Source of the DNA: Allobogoriella alba
Lineage (GTDB): Bacteria; Actinomycetota; Actinomycetes; Actinomycetales; Actinomycetaceae
Assembly: GCF_042665525.1 (NCBI RefSeq)
Contig: NZ_JBHTCQ010000003.1
Location: 186,001-250,000 of the forward strand
Reading direction: 5' to 3'
DNA length: 64,000 nucleotides
Shown here one piece after another: positions 23,200-31,998 of this stretch; the stretch's first letter is position 1, and each line of letters begins with the position of its first letter. The position numbers were made by a program, and so were the translations under genes. Below the pieces are notes generated by a model. The model ran no database searches. It had not been told where the DNA came from and was given only the letters and a program-made list of their open reading frames with translations.

Positions 23200-24165
23200 A
23201 TGGCCACCCTCACCGCCGTCTCGCTGGAGACCGCTCCACCGCCGGAGAACACCAAGTCGTTCGGCGCACGGCTCTGGGAGTACCGCTGGTGCTACCTCTT
23301 CATGGTGCCCACGACGGTGCTCGCGGTCCTGTTCACCTTCTACCCGATGATCAACTCCTGGGTCATCGCCTTCCAGGAGTGGAACGGGATCACCGAGGAC
23401 CGGACCTGGGTGGGCCTGGCGAACTTCCGCGAGATCCTCGCCGACCCGTTCTTCTGGCGCGCCTTCGGCCGCACCGGGCTCTTCGTCCTCATGGTCGTGC
23501 CGACCTCGCTGCTGATCGCGCTGCTCATCGCGATCGTCCTCAACGACTACTCCTACCGGCTCCGTCCGCTGTTCCGGACCGTGTTCTTCCTCCCCGTGGT
23601 CACCACGACTGCGATCGTCGGCATCGTCTCCACGATGATCCTCAACCCGTTCGACGGCCCGCTGAACCAGGCACTGCTGACGATCGGCGTCATCGACGCG
23701 CCCATCGACTTCCTCGGCGACCCGAACGTGGCGCTGTGGTCGGTCGCCGGGGTCTACGTCTGGAAGTGGATGGGCATCTCGATGATCTACTGGCTGGTCG
23801 CCCTCCAGACGGTCCCCCGCGAGCTCCTCGAGGCGGCCGCCGTCGACGGCGCGCCCGCCTGGAAGCAGCACCGCCACATCACCGTGCCGATGGTGATGCC
23901 GTTCGCGGTGATCATCACGCTCATCGCCGTCGTCGGGGCCTTCCAGACCTTCCCGCTGGTCCAGGCGATGACACGCGGTGGGCCAAGCTACGCAACTGAG
24001 CTGATGGAGCTGTTCATCTACCGGCTGGCGTTCGCCTCCGCCGGCGAGCCCCGGCTCGGGTACGCCTCCGCGGCCGCGGTGATCTTCGGCCTGGCGGTCC
24101 TCGTCTTCACGCTGCTGCAGGCCTGGGGCGTGAAGAAGGTGGCGCAGATGAGGTCCGGCTCATGA
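23200..24165 (+). CDS. Sugar ABC transporter permease (MalF/UgpA-like)
   Basis: The 321-residue protein has six predicted helices and the cytoplasmic EAA loop (EAAAVDGAPAWKQHRHITVPMVMP), which contacts the ATPase. The ATG at 23200 follows GAAGGA by 5 nt and lies 16 bp after the lipoprotein gene. It pairs with the next permease to form the transmembrane channel. The last codons overlap the next gene by 4 bp, so translation is coupled. Confidence 0.9.
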   Translation: MATLTAVSLETAPPPENTKSFGARLWEYRWCYLFMVPTTVLAVLFTFYPMINSWVIAFQEWNGITEDRTWVGLANFREILADPFFWRAFGRTGLFVLMVVPTSLLIALLIAIVLNDYSYRLRPLFRTVFFLPVVTTTAIVGIVSTMILNPFDGPLNQALLTIGVIDAPIDFLGDPNVALWSVAGVYVWKWMGISMIYWLVALQTVPRELLEAAAVDGAPAWKQHRHITVPMVMPFAVIITLIAVVGAFQTFPLVQAMTRGGPSYATELMELFIYRLAFASAGEPRLGYASAAAVIFGLAVLVFTLLQAWGVKKVAQMRSGS

Positions 24166-25061
24166 GTGCGACGGCAGTGCGCGAGACCGTCACTCCGCCG
24201 AGGCTGGAACCACCACGACGCCGCCGCGTCGCGAACCGCCGCCGGCTGGTCCGGCACGTGGTGGTCACGCTCATCCTGACCCCGGTCGCGGCGCTGTGGC
24301 TCTACCCGATGCTGTGGCTGGTCTCGGCGTCGTTCAAGACGAACTCCACGATCTTCTCCTCCATGGGCCTGATCCCGGAAGAGGTCGATGTGTGGAACTA
24401 CTCCCGCGCGTGGTGGACCGCGAACATCGGCCCCTACTTCTGGAACACGCTGCTCATCACGGTCGCCACCGTCGCGATCGTGGTCATCACGACGGCGATG
24501 ATCGGCTACGTGCTCGGCACGTTCCCGTTCCCGGGGCGACGATTCGTCACCATCCTGCTGGTCGCCACGATGTTCATGCCGGAGGGGTACACGATCATCC
24601 CGATCTTCGACCTCATCCGGAACCTCGGACTGAGTACGTCGCTGGCCGGCGTCATCCTGGCCGAGTCCGGCGGCGCGCACGTCATCATCATCCTGTTGTT
24701 CGCCGGCTACTTCCGGCAGCTCCCGCGCGAGCTGATCGAGGCCTCCCGGATCGACGGCGCCGGGTTCCTGCGCACCTTCTGGTCCGTCATGATGCCGATG
24801 GCGAAGCCGGCGATCGCGACCGCGATCATCATGACCCTGCTGCGGGTGTGGAACAGCTTCCTCATCCCGCTGGTGCTGACCCTCACCCGGCCCGACCAGC
24901 GCACCCTCGCCGTCGGGCTGTACGCCTTCGAGGGCGAGAACGCCACCGACTGGACCGGCATGGCGGCGGCGTCGACCATCACGCTGCTGCCGATCGTGCT
25001 GGCGTTCCTGTTCCTGCAGCGGTACTTCGTCGAAGGCATCGCCGGCGCCATCCGCGGCTGA
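24162..25061 (+). CDS. Sugar ABC transporter permease (MalG/UgpE-like)
   Basis: The 299-residue protein has six helices with the EAA loop EASRIDGAGFLRTFWSVMMPMAKP. It starts with ATGA overlapping the previous stop. This is the second half of a carbohydrate importer of the CUT1 type. It is 62 bp upstream of the GH42 gene, which probably shares the transcript. Confidence 0.9.
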   Translation: MSATAVRETVTPPRLEPPRRRRVANRRRLVRHVVVTLILTPVAALWLYPMLWLVSASFKTNSTIFSSMGLIPEEVDVWNYSRAWWTANIGPYFWNTLLITVATVAIVVITTAMIGYVLGTFPFPGRRFVTILLVATMFMPEGYTIIPIFDLIRNLGLSTSLAGVILAESGGAHVIIILLFAGYFRQLPRELIEASRIDGAGFLRTFWSVMMPMAKPAIATAIIMTLLRVWNSFLIPLVLTLTRPDQRTLAVGLYAFEGENATDWTGMAAASTITLLPIVLAFLFLQRYFVEGIAGAIRG

Positions 25062-25123
25062 CCCACCGTCCATCCGTCCGCCCCCGATCCCTGCCGTCAC
25101 CACCCACACCGAGGAGTCCTCTC

Positions 25124-27196
25124 TTGCTGTACGGCGTGTCCTACTACCCCGAGTACCAGCCCTTCGACCGCCTCGAGCAGGACGTGGAGATGATGCGCGC
25201 GGCCGGCATCAACTACGCCCGGCTCGCCGACTCGATCTGGACCCTCTGCGAGCCGGCCGAGGGGCAGGTGGACGTCTCGTGGCTGGGCCCGGTGCTGGAC
25301 GCCCTGCACGCCGCCGGCATCAAGGTGGTGCTGTGCACCCCGACGTACGCGATCCCCGCCTGGTTCGCCAAGCGCTATCCCGACTCGATGAACCGGCGCC
25401 TCGACGGCACCCCGCTCCCCTACGGCGACCGGCAGAACGTCGACTTCACCGACCCCACGTACCGGCGGCTGACGGAGCGGCTCATCCGCGCGCTCCTCGA
25501 CGCATACGCCCAGCACCCGGCCCTCGTCGGCGTCCAGGTCGACAACGAGACCGGCGGCCGGCCGATCGCCACGCCGCGCGCCTTCGCCGAGTTCGTCCGC
25601 CGCCTCGAGGAGAAGTTCGGCGACGTCGAGACCGTGAACGAGGTCTGGGGACTGAACTACTGGTCCCACCGGCTCGGCTCCTTCGACGAGCTGTGGGCGC
25701 CGGTGGGCAACACCAACCCCGGCTACGACCTGGAATGGCGCCGCTACCAGGCCGACCTCGTCGCGGAGTTCCTCGACTGGCAGGCGCGCATCGTGCGCGA
25801 GTACCTGCGGCCGGACCAGTTCGTCACCCACGACGTGGTCGGTGCGCACGGCCTGCCGCACGCCGACCGGAAGAAGATCGGCGACGTCGTGGACATCGCC
25901 GCCGAGAACACCCCGCACCACACCCAGGACCACCTCGCCCACCCGCCGGTCGGCGGGCACGCGACGTACCACGACCCCGACGGCGTGCACGGCGCCTACC
26001 AGCTCTACATCCGCGGCGACATGGCCCGGGCGAGCGGCCACCAGAACTTCCTCGTCACCGAGATGAACCCGATCAGCGTGGGCGGCGCCGGGCACACCTA
26101 CACCGCGTACGACGGGCAGTGGCGACTGGCCGCGTACACCTGCATCTCGCGGGGGGCCAACGCCGTCGCGTACTGGCACTGGCACTCCCTGCACTACGGG
26201 AACGAGACGTACTCGCACGGGATCCTCAACCACGACCTCGAGGCGAACCGCTGCTACGACGAGGTCGCCCGCACCGGTCACGAGCTGCAGCGGGTGGGTG
26301 ACCGGCTCACCGACCTGGCCCCGGCCGCCGAGGTCGCGTTCCTCTACTCCCCCGACTCGCGGTACGCGATGGTGTCGCAGCCTGCCCTGTCGGAGCCTGG
26401 CTCGATGCGCCCGGACCGGCGGTCCTACGAACGGATCTTCAACGCGTTCTACCGCGCCTACTTCGACGAGCGGGCCCAGATCGCGGTCACGCACGAGGTC
26501 CCGGACCTCGCCGGCCACCCGGTGGCCGTGGTGCCCGCCCTGTACATCGCCGACGACGCGACGCTCGACGCCCTGGTCGGCTACGCCGAGGACGGCGGGC
26601 ACCTGGTGCTGAGCTTCCGGTCCGGGTACGCCGACACCTTCGCCCGGGCACGCTGGGAGCGCGCTCCGGGCCGCCTGCGCGCGGCCGTCGGTGCCGGGTA
26701 CAACCTCTACTCCAACGTCGAACGCCCGATCGCCGTGCGCGCCGACGGCGACGCCGACCTCACGCTGCCCGCGGACGCCGCGGCGACGGCGTGGATGGAC
26801 GAGCTGGTCCTCGAGGGCGCGACCCCCCTCGTCCACTACGACCACCACACCTTCCACCGCTTCCCGGCGGTCGTCACCCACGAGGTCGGGCGCGGCCGGG
26901 TGACCTACGTCGGGACGCTTCCGAACGCCCCGCTGGGCCGCGAGGTCGCCCGCTGGGTGCTGGACGCCGCCGGGGTGGAGCGGGCCGGCACCGGGCTGCC
27001 CGAGCCGGTCCGGGTCAACCGCGCCACGACGGCGGGCGGCGAGGTGCTGACGTTCGTGTCGAACTTCGGCCACGAGCCGCTCGAGGTCCCCAGCCCCACC
27101 GCGGGGACCGACCTGCTGTCCGGTGACCCCGTCACCGACGGCCAGGTGCTCGCGCTTGATCCGTGGGACGTGAGGATCATCGATGCCCGCGCCTGA
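25124..27196 (+). CDS. Glycoside hydrolase family 42, beta-galactosidase-like, TTG start
   Basis: The 690-residue enzyme starts with the GH42 N-terminus (LYGVSYYPEYQP). The TIM barrel carries the predicted acid/base Glu142 (VQVDNETGG) and nucleophile Glu313 (FLVTEMNP). A trimerisation-like domain (VVPALYIADDATLDALVGYAEDGGHLVLS) and a C-terminal beta domain follow. The TTG at 25124 is chosen because a strong GAGGAG lies 7 nt upstream and the conserved N-terminus begins there. There is no signal peptide, so it acts in the cytoplasm on an imported glycoside. The nucleophile context (EMNP) differs from the usual EQQPG, so specificity may deviate from plain beta-galactosides. Confidence 0.88.
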   Translation: MLYGVSYYPEYQPFDRLEQDVEMMRAAGINYARLADSIWTLCEPAEGQVDVSWLGPVLDALHAAGIKVVLCTPTYAIPAWFAKRYPDSMNRRLDGTPLPYGDRQNVDFTDPTYRRLTERLIRALLDAYAQHPALVGVQVDNETGGRPIATPRAFAEFVRRLEEKFGDVETVNEVWGLNYWSHRLGSFDELWAPVGNTNPGYDLEWRRYQADLVAEFLDWQARIVREYLRPDQFVTHDVVGAHGLPHADRKKIGDVVDIAAENTPHHTQDHLAHPPVGGHATYHDPDGVHGAYQLYIRGDMARASGHQNFLVTEMNPISVGGAGHTYTAYDGQWRLAAYTCISRGANAVAYWHWHSLHYGNETYSHGILNHDLEANRCYDEVARTGHELQRVGDRLTDLAPAAEVAFLYSPDSRYAMVSQPALSEPGSMRPDRRSYERIFNAFYRAYFDERAQIAVTHEVPDLAGHPVAVVPALYIADDATLDALVGYAEDGGHLVLSFRSGYADTFARARWERAPGRLRAAVGAGYNLYSNVERPIAVRADGDADLTLPADAAATAWMDELVLEGATPLVHYDHHTFHRFPAVVTHEVGRGRVTYVGTLPNAPLGREVARWVLDAAGVERAGTGLPEPVRVNRATTAGGEVLTFVSNFGHEPLEVPSPTAGTDLLSGDPVTDGQVLALDPWDVRIIDARA

Positions 27197-27206
27197 GCGG
27201 GCGCCG

Positions 27207-27926
27207 CTACGGCTGGCCGTCCCGCTCCGCGGCGATCCGCTCCGTCGCGGCCGCGTGCGCGCTGCGGATGTGGGCCGCTGCGGCCCTGCCCGCCGCGGCC
27301 GGGTCGCGCCGCTGCAGCGCAGCCACGATCCGCTCGTGCTGCTTGCGCGCCTTCTCCCGGCGGCCGGGGATGAGCAGCGTCGTCTTCATGCCCTCGATGA
27401 GGATGTCGTGGAGCACGTCGGTGGTCTGGCGCAGGAAGCGGTTGCCGGCGGCCTGGGCGATCGCCAGGTGGAACGTGGCGTCCAGCCGGGCCAGCCGCTG
27501 GAACTCCCCGGAGTCGTCGTCGAACGCCGCATCGAGCTCGACCAGGATCTGGTTCAGGGAGTCCACCTGCTCGTCCGTGATCCGCTCGGCCGCCCACCGT
27601 GCCGCGGGGACCTCGAGCACCTCCCGCATGGCGAAGAGCTCACCCAGATCCACCTCCGGGTTGCTCAGCGCCGCGCCCAGCGCCCGCCGCGTCTGGGACT
27701 CGGCCACGAAGACGCCTCGGCCGTGCCGGACGATCAGCCGCCCCTGCGCCTGCAGGATGCGCACCGCCTCGCGGACCGAGGGCCGGCTGGTGCCCAGCAG
27801 GCTCGCCATGTCCCGCTCCGTCGGGAGCTGGTCACCGGGCTTGAGCTCGTCCCGGGCGAGCATCGCCTCGATCTGGGCGACGATCCGCTGGGAGACGTTG
27901 CCCGCCTGGCTCACCGGTTCCCACAC
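27207..27926 (-). CDS. GntR-family regulator, FadR subfamily (FCD domain)
   Basis: The 239-residue protein has a winged HTH (residues about 10-75; LPTERDMASLLGTSRPSVREAVRILQAQGRLIVRHGRGVFV) and an all-helical FCD effector domain with the metal-binding Asp and His (RLDATFHLAIAQAAGN and later His residues). It is convergent with GH42 and divergent from the lyase-dehydrogenase operon. GGT-N3-ACC operators sit at both flanking promoters, so it most likely represses uptake and catabolism until a hydroxy-acid intermediate binds. The GTG at 27926 gives the normal FadR length. Confidence 0.9.
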   Translation of the reverse strand: MWEPVSQAGNVSQRIVAQIEAMLARDELKPGDQLPTERDMASLLGTSRPSVREAVRILQAQGRLIVRHGRGVFVAESQTRRALGAALSNPEVDLGELFAMREVLEVPAARWAAERITDEQVDSLNQILVELDAAFDDDSGEFQRLARLDATFHLAIAQAAGNRFLRQTTDVLHDILIEGMKTTLLIPGRREKARKQHERIVAALQRRDPAAAGRAAAAHIRSAHAAATERIAAERDGQP

Positions 27927-28051
27927 TGTCGTACCCCCATGTCGCCTCCTCCACCCGACGTCGCCGTCGCCGGAGGCGAAGGTCTCCGTCCGGAATCTGG
28001 ACGTCGTCCATCGTATCCCTGGCCCCTCGCGCCACAGCGTCGCTTGGGCCA

Positions 28052-28094
28052 TTGCCGTCAGACCTCGGACTCACTAGTGTCTAGAGGTCATACC
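28052..28094 (+). promoter_or_regulatory. Promoter and FadR-type operator of the lyase-dehydrogenase operon
   Basis: TTGCCG (28052-28057), a 17-nt spacer and TAGTGT (28075-28080) predict a start near 28087. GGTCATACC (28086-28094), a GGT-N3-ACC palindrome, covers that start, an ideal place for repression. Confidence 0.6.
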
Positions 28095-28128
28095 ACTGAC
28101 CACTTACCCGAACGGAGGGCTCACCGAC

Positions 28129-28446
28129 GTGCCCGAGCATGAGTCCCGCACCGCCCCACACTTCCTGGCGCACCACGACGGCGACCACGTCGCCGTCGCA
28201 GTCCAGGACGTCTCCCCCGGACCGGCCACCGTGGTGGTCCTGCACGGCCACCAGAGCCGCACGGTCGACGTCCGAGACCCGATACCGCTGGGGCACAAGG
28301 TCGCCCTGACCGAGCTGGCGGAGGGCGCCGAGGTCATCGAGTACGGCGTGCGCGTCGCGGTGACCAGCGAGCCCGTGCCGGCCGGCGGATACGTCCACAC
28401 CCACAACGTGAGGAGCGCACGGTGGCAGACCTCCGTAGCCCGCTGA
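28129..28446 (+). CDS. SAF-domain small subunit, UxaA-N/SuyA-like
   Basis: The 105-residue product is a stand-alone SAF domain with DPIPLGHKVALTEL and the closing GGYVHTHNV (His90, His92), the metal-site signature of altronate/galactarate dehydratase N-domains and of SuyA. The large catalytic subunit follows and overlaps by 25 bp. A split small/large arrangement is that of (2R)-sulfolactate sulfo-lyase SuyAB and of some split sugar-acid dehydratases. GTG at 28129 with GGAGGG upstream. The first gene of a seven-gene operon. Confidence 0.82.
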   Translation: MPEHESRTAPHFLAHHDGDHVAVAVQDVSPGPATVVVLHGHQSRTVDVRDPIPLGHKVALTELAEGAEVIEYGVRVAVTSEPVPAGGYVHTHNVRSARWQTSVAR

Positions 28447-29585
28447 CCGGCTACCGACGCCCCGACGGGCGTCCCGGCATCCGCAACCACGTCATCGTCC
28501 TGCCTGTCGACGACCTGTCCAACGCCGCCTGCGAGGCCGCGGCCGCCGTCGTGCCGGGCGCGCTGGCCGTCCCGCACGCCTACGGCCGGCTCCAGTTCGG
28601 CGAGGACCTCGAGCTGCACTTCCGCACCATCATCGGGACCGGCGCCAACCCCAACGTGGCGGCCGTCGTCGTCATCGGGATCGAGCCCACCTGGACCGAC
28701 CGGGTGGTGCAGGGCATCGCCGCGACCGGCAAGCCGGTCGAGGGGTACTCGATCGAGCGTCACGGTGACCTCCGCACGATCGAGAAGGCCGCGCGGACGC
28801 TCGCGCGGTTCGTCCAGGACGCCTCGGAGCTGACCCGGGAGCCCGTCGAGCGCGGCGAGCTCATGCTGAGCATCAAGTGCGGCGAGTCGGACACCACCAG
28901 CGGGCTCGGCTCCTGCCCCACCACCTCCCAGGCCGTGGACCGCTGGGTGGAGGCAGGCGGCACGGTGCTGTTCGGCGAGACGAGCGAGCTGACCGGCGGG
29001 GAGCACCTCATCGCCGAACGCTGCGCCAACGACGAGGTCCGGAAGAAGTTCCAGCATCTGTACGACCGTTACCTCGCACGCATCGAGGCCGAGGGGGCCA
29101 ACCTGCTCGGGTCCCAGCCCACCCAGGGCAACATCCGGGGCGGGCTGTCCACCATCGAGGAGAAGGCGATGGGCAACATCGCCAAGACCGGCACCGTGCC
29201 GGTCGTCGACGCGCTGGAGCCGGCCGAGGCGCCGAGCGTGCGCGGCCTGAACTTCATGGACAGCTCCTCGGCGGCCGCCGAGTGCATCACGCTCATGGCC
29301 GCGGCCGGGGCGGTGCTCCATCTCTTCCCCACCGGTCAGGGCAACGTCGTCGGGCATCCGATCGAGCCCGTCGTGAAGCTCACCGCGAACCCCGTGACCG
29401 CGGAGACCATGACCGAGCACATCGACCTGGACTGCTCCGGCCTGCTCCGCAGGGAGTACACCCTGGCCGCCGCGGGCGAGCGCCTGATGGAGGTCTGCGA
29501 CCGCACGATCAACGGCCGGCTCACCGGTGCCGAGGTCATGGGCCACCGCGAGTTCTCCCTCACCCGGCTGTACCCGAGCGCATGA
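28422..29585 (+). CDS. UxaA-family lyase large subunit, SuyB-like
   Basis: The 387-residue protein has GYRRPDGRPGIRNHVIVLPVD at the N-terminus, then VPHAYGRLQFGEDLELHFRT, KCGESDTTSG and a C-terminal LFPTGQGNVVGHPIEPVVKL. True altronate and galactarate dehydratases usually carry Cys-containing GCGQ and GCE motifs at the corresponding places and GGSD instead of GESD. Their absence here points to the sulfolactate sulfo-lyase branch, which splits (R)-sulfolactate to pyruvate and sulfite. That assignment is from remembered family features, not alignment. The GTG start follows AGGAG by 7 nt. Confidence 0.72.
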   Translation: MADLRSPLTGYRRPDGRPGIRNHVIVLPVDDLSNAACEAAAAVVPGALAVPHAYGRLQFGEDLELHFRTIIGTGANPNVAAVVVIGIEPTWTDRVVQGIAATGKPVEGYSIERHGDLRTIEKAARTLARFVQDASELTREPVERGELMLSIKCGESDTTSGLGSCPTTSQAVDRWVEAGGTVLFGETSELTGGEHLIAERCANDEVRKKFQHLYDRYLARIEAEGANLLGSQPTQGNIRGGLSTIEEKAMGNIAKTGTVPVVDALEPAEAPSVRGLNFMDSSSAAAECITLMAAAGAVLHLFPTGQGNVVGHPIEPVVKLTANPVTAETMTEHIDLDCSGLLRREYTLAAAGERLMEVCDRTINGRLTGAEVMGHREFSLTRLYPSA

Positions 29586-31009
29586 CCGCCGGGAGCTACA
29601 TCGCCGGCGAGTGGCGAACGGATGCCGGTGAGCACCTGGTCGTGCGCAACCCGGCCGACGGCTCGACGGTCGGCGAGGTCGCCGTCGGCGGCGCCACCGA
29701 GGCCCACGCCGCCGCGGACGCGGCGGCCGGCGCCCTCCGCGGCTGGGCGGACGTGCCGGCACGCGCCCGGTCCGACGTGCTGGTCCGCGTCGCGGACCTG
29801 CTCGAGGAGCGGGCGGAGCCCATCGGCACCCTCCTCGCCCGGGAGACCGGCAAGCGGCTCCCCGAGGGACTTGCGGAGATCCGGCTCTCGGCCGAGTTCT
29901 TCCGGTGGTTCGGGCACGAGATCCGGCAGCCGACCGGCGAGCTGCTCGCCGCCGAGGTCCCCGGGCGGCACCAGGTCACCCTCACTCGTCCGGCCGGCGT
30001 CGCGGTCTGCCTGACCCCGTGGAACTTTCCGGTCTCGATCCAGGCCCGGAAGCTCGCCGCCGCTCTCGGGGCCGGCTGCACGACCGTCTCCCGCGCGTCC
30101 GAGAAGGCACCGCTCGCCGTCGTCGAGCTGTTCCGTGCCCTCGCCGACGCGGGAGTCCCGGCGGGGGTCGCGAACCTCGTGCAGGGTCCGGCGGCGGAGC
30201 TGACGGACACGCTGCTCGCCCATCCCGCCGTGCGCGTCGTCAGCTTCACCGGCTCCACCCGGGTGGGTGAGCGGATCATGGCCGCGGCAGCGCGGCGGGT
30301 CGTGCGCCCGGCGCTCGAGCTGGGCGGCGACGCCGCGTTCGTGGTGTGCGCCGACGCGGACCTGGAGAAGGCCGTCGAGGGCGCGATGATCGCGAAGTTC
30401 CGGAACAACGGGCAGTCGTGCATCGCCGCGAACCGCTTCCTCGTGCACCGCGACGTCTACCAGGAGTTCCGCGACCGGCTCGTCGCGGAGGTGGACGCCA
30501 TGACGGTCGGCGACCCGCTGGCCGACCCGACGCCGGACCTCGGGCCGCTCATCGACACCGACCGGGTGACGTCCGTGCAGGACCTGCTCGCCGAGGCTTC
30601 GGCCGCCGGAGCCCGTCGGCTGACCCGCGAGCACCCCGTGCCCGAGACCGGGAGCTTCCTGGCGCCATCGCTGTGGGAGGACGTGCCGGACCACGCACGG
30701 CTGGCCACCACCGAGGTCTTCGGACCGGCGGCCGCGCTCATCCCGTTCGAGACCGACGACGAGGCGATCGACCGGGCCAACGCCACCGAGATGGGCCTCG
30801 CGGGCTACGTGTACACGCGCGACGCGGCACGCGCCTGGCGCTACGTCGAGGAGCTCGAGGTCGGGATCCTCGGGTGCAACAACCCCGTGCCGCCGGCCGT
30901 GAACGCGCCGCTCGGCGGCGTGAAGCAGAGCGGTCTCGGGCGCGAGGGCGGCTCCCGCGGCCTCGAGGAGTTCCAGGTCGTCCGGTACGCGTCGTGGCAG
31001 CTGGGGTGA
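29582..31009 (+). CDS. NAD(P)-dependent aldehyde dehydrogenase (succinate-semialdehyde/sulfolactaldehyde type)
   Basis: The 475-residue ALDH has the catalytic Cys280 (NNGQSC), general base Glu246 (LELGG) and the PWNFP motif (146-150). It belongs to the GabD-like class that includes sulfolactaldehyde dehydrogenase of the sulfo-Entner-Doudoroff route. The cofactor loop reads TVSRASEKAP where most members have KP; the Lys-to-Arg change at residue 171 is unusual and may affect NADP binding. It starts with ATGA overlapping the lyase stop. The product acid would feed the lyase or dehydrogenases in the same operon. Confidence 0.88.
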   Translation: MTAGSYIAGEWRTDAGEHLVVRNPADGSTVGEVAVGGATEAHAAADAAAGALRGWADVPARARSDVLVRVADLLEERAEPIGTLLARETGKRLPEGLAEIRLSAEFFRWFGHEIRQPTGELLAAEVPGRHQVTLTRPAGVAVCLTPWNFPVSIQARKLAAALGAGCTTVSRASEKAPLAVVELFRALADAGVPAGVANLVQGPAAELTDTLLAHPAVRVVSFTGSTRVGERIMAAAARRVVRPALELGGDAAFVVCADADLEKAVEGAMIAKFRNNGQSCIAANRFLVHRDVYQEFRDRLVAEVDAMTVGDPLADPTPDLGPLIDTDRVTSVQDLLAEASAAGARRLTREHPVPETGSFLAPSLWEDVPDHARLATTEVFGPAAALIPFETDDEAIDRANATEMGLAGYVYTRDAARAWRYVEELEVGILGCNNPVPPAVNAPLGGVKQSGLGREGGSRGLEEFQVVRYASWQLG

Positions 31010-31998
31010 GCGTGCGCGGCGACGACATCGTGATCTCCGAGGACGTGTGGGGAGAACCGCTGGCGGCACTCGGCCGGGAGCACACCGTCCTCGCCGACGC
31101 GGACCTCTGGTCGGACCGGACCCGCCTTCTGCGTGCCCTGCGTGACGCCCGCGCGCTCGTCGTGCGCAACCGGACCACGGTGGACGCGGAGCTCATCGCG
31201 GCGGCGCCGCAGCTGCAGGTCGTGGCGAGAGCGGGGGTCGGTCTGGACAACATCGACGTGGCGGCGGCCGACCGGCGCGGCGTCGTCGTCGTCTCTCCTC
31301 GGGGAGCGAACGCCCGCAGCGTGGCCGAGTACACCGTGGGGGCCGCGCTCGCCCTGGTCCGCGGACTCCTCGAGCACGACCGGGCCGTCCGCGCCGGCGG
31401 GTGGGACCGCCCCGCCGGCCGTGAGCTGGCCGGGCGGACGTGGGGCGTCCTCGGCGTCGGGTCCACCGGGCTCGCCGTGGCCGAGCTCGCCCGCGCGTTC
31501 GGCATGCCCGTGCTGGGCCACGACCCGTACGTGTCCGCCGACTCCCCCACGGTCATCGCCTCCGGGGTGCGCCTGGTGGATCTGGAGACGCTGTGCCGCG
31601 ACGCGCACGTCATCAGCATCCACCTCCCGGGCGGCCCCCAGACGGCGGGCCTGGTCGATCGCCGCCTCATGACGCTCATGGGTCCCGACACCTACCTCAT
31701 CAACGTCGGCCGCGGCGAGGTGGTCGATGAGGAGGCACTCGCCCACATGCTCGGCTCCGGAGACCTGGCGGGGGCCGCGCTGGACGTGCGCCGGGCGGAG
31801 CCGCCGGCACCCGGTGAGCTGGAGCGGCTCGAGGGCACCCTCCTCACACCGCACGTCGCCGGCATCACGGAGGAGTCCCAGCACCGCATCGTCCTGGCCC
31901 TGGCCGAGGACATCCGCTCCGTCCTCGCCGGCCGGGCAGCGGCCTGCGCCGTCGGCGCCGCGGACGGCGCGGCCGGTGCCGCGGGAGCCCTGACATGA
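31006..31998 (+). CDS. D-2-hydroxyacid dehydrogenase, PGDH/SlcC-like
   Basis: The 330-residue protein has a Rossmann motif GVGSTG (150-155), catalytic Arg236 and Glu265 near DVRRAEPP, and His283 (TPHVAG). It lacks the C-terminal ACT domain of true phosphoglycerate dehydrogenase. (S)-sulfolactate dehydrogenase SlcC belongs to this group. The GTG at 31006 overlaps the ALDH stop by 4 bp; the GTG at 31012 is an alternative. The pairing with the next gene (Ldh_2 family) would give two opposite stereospecificities. Confidence 0.82.
   Translation: MSVRGDDIVISEDVWGEPLAALGREHTVLADADLWSDRTRLLRALRDARALVVRNRTTVDAELIAAAPQLQVVARAGVGLDNIDVAAADRRGVVVVSPRGANARSVAEYTVGAALALVRGLLEHDRAVRAGGWDRPAGRELAGRTWGVLGVGSTGLAVAELARAFGMPVLGHDPYVSADSPTVIASGVRLVDLETLCRDAHVISIHLPGGPQTAGLVDRRLMTLMGPDTYLINVGRGEVVDEEALAHMLGSGDLAGAALDVRRAEPPAPGELERLEGTLLTPHVAGITEESQHRIVLALAEDIRSVLAGRAAACAVGAADGAAGAAGALT

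Noticed and set aside
21504..23255. 583-codon minus-strand frame under the sugar-binding lipoprotein
   Set aside because: Antisense shadow; the plus frame has a Tat signal, lipobox and family fold.
25097..27073. 658-codon minus-strand frame under GH42
   Set aside because: Mirror frame of a strongly conserved enzyme; composition is Val/Arg/Gly-rich with no domain.
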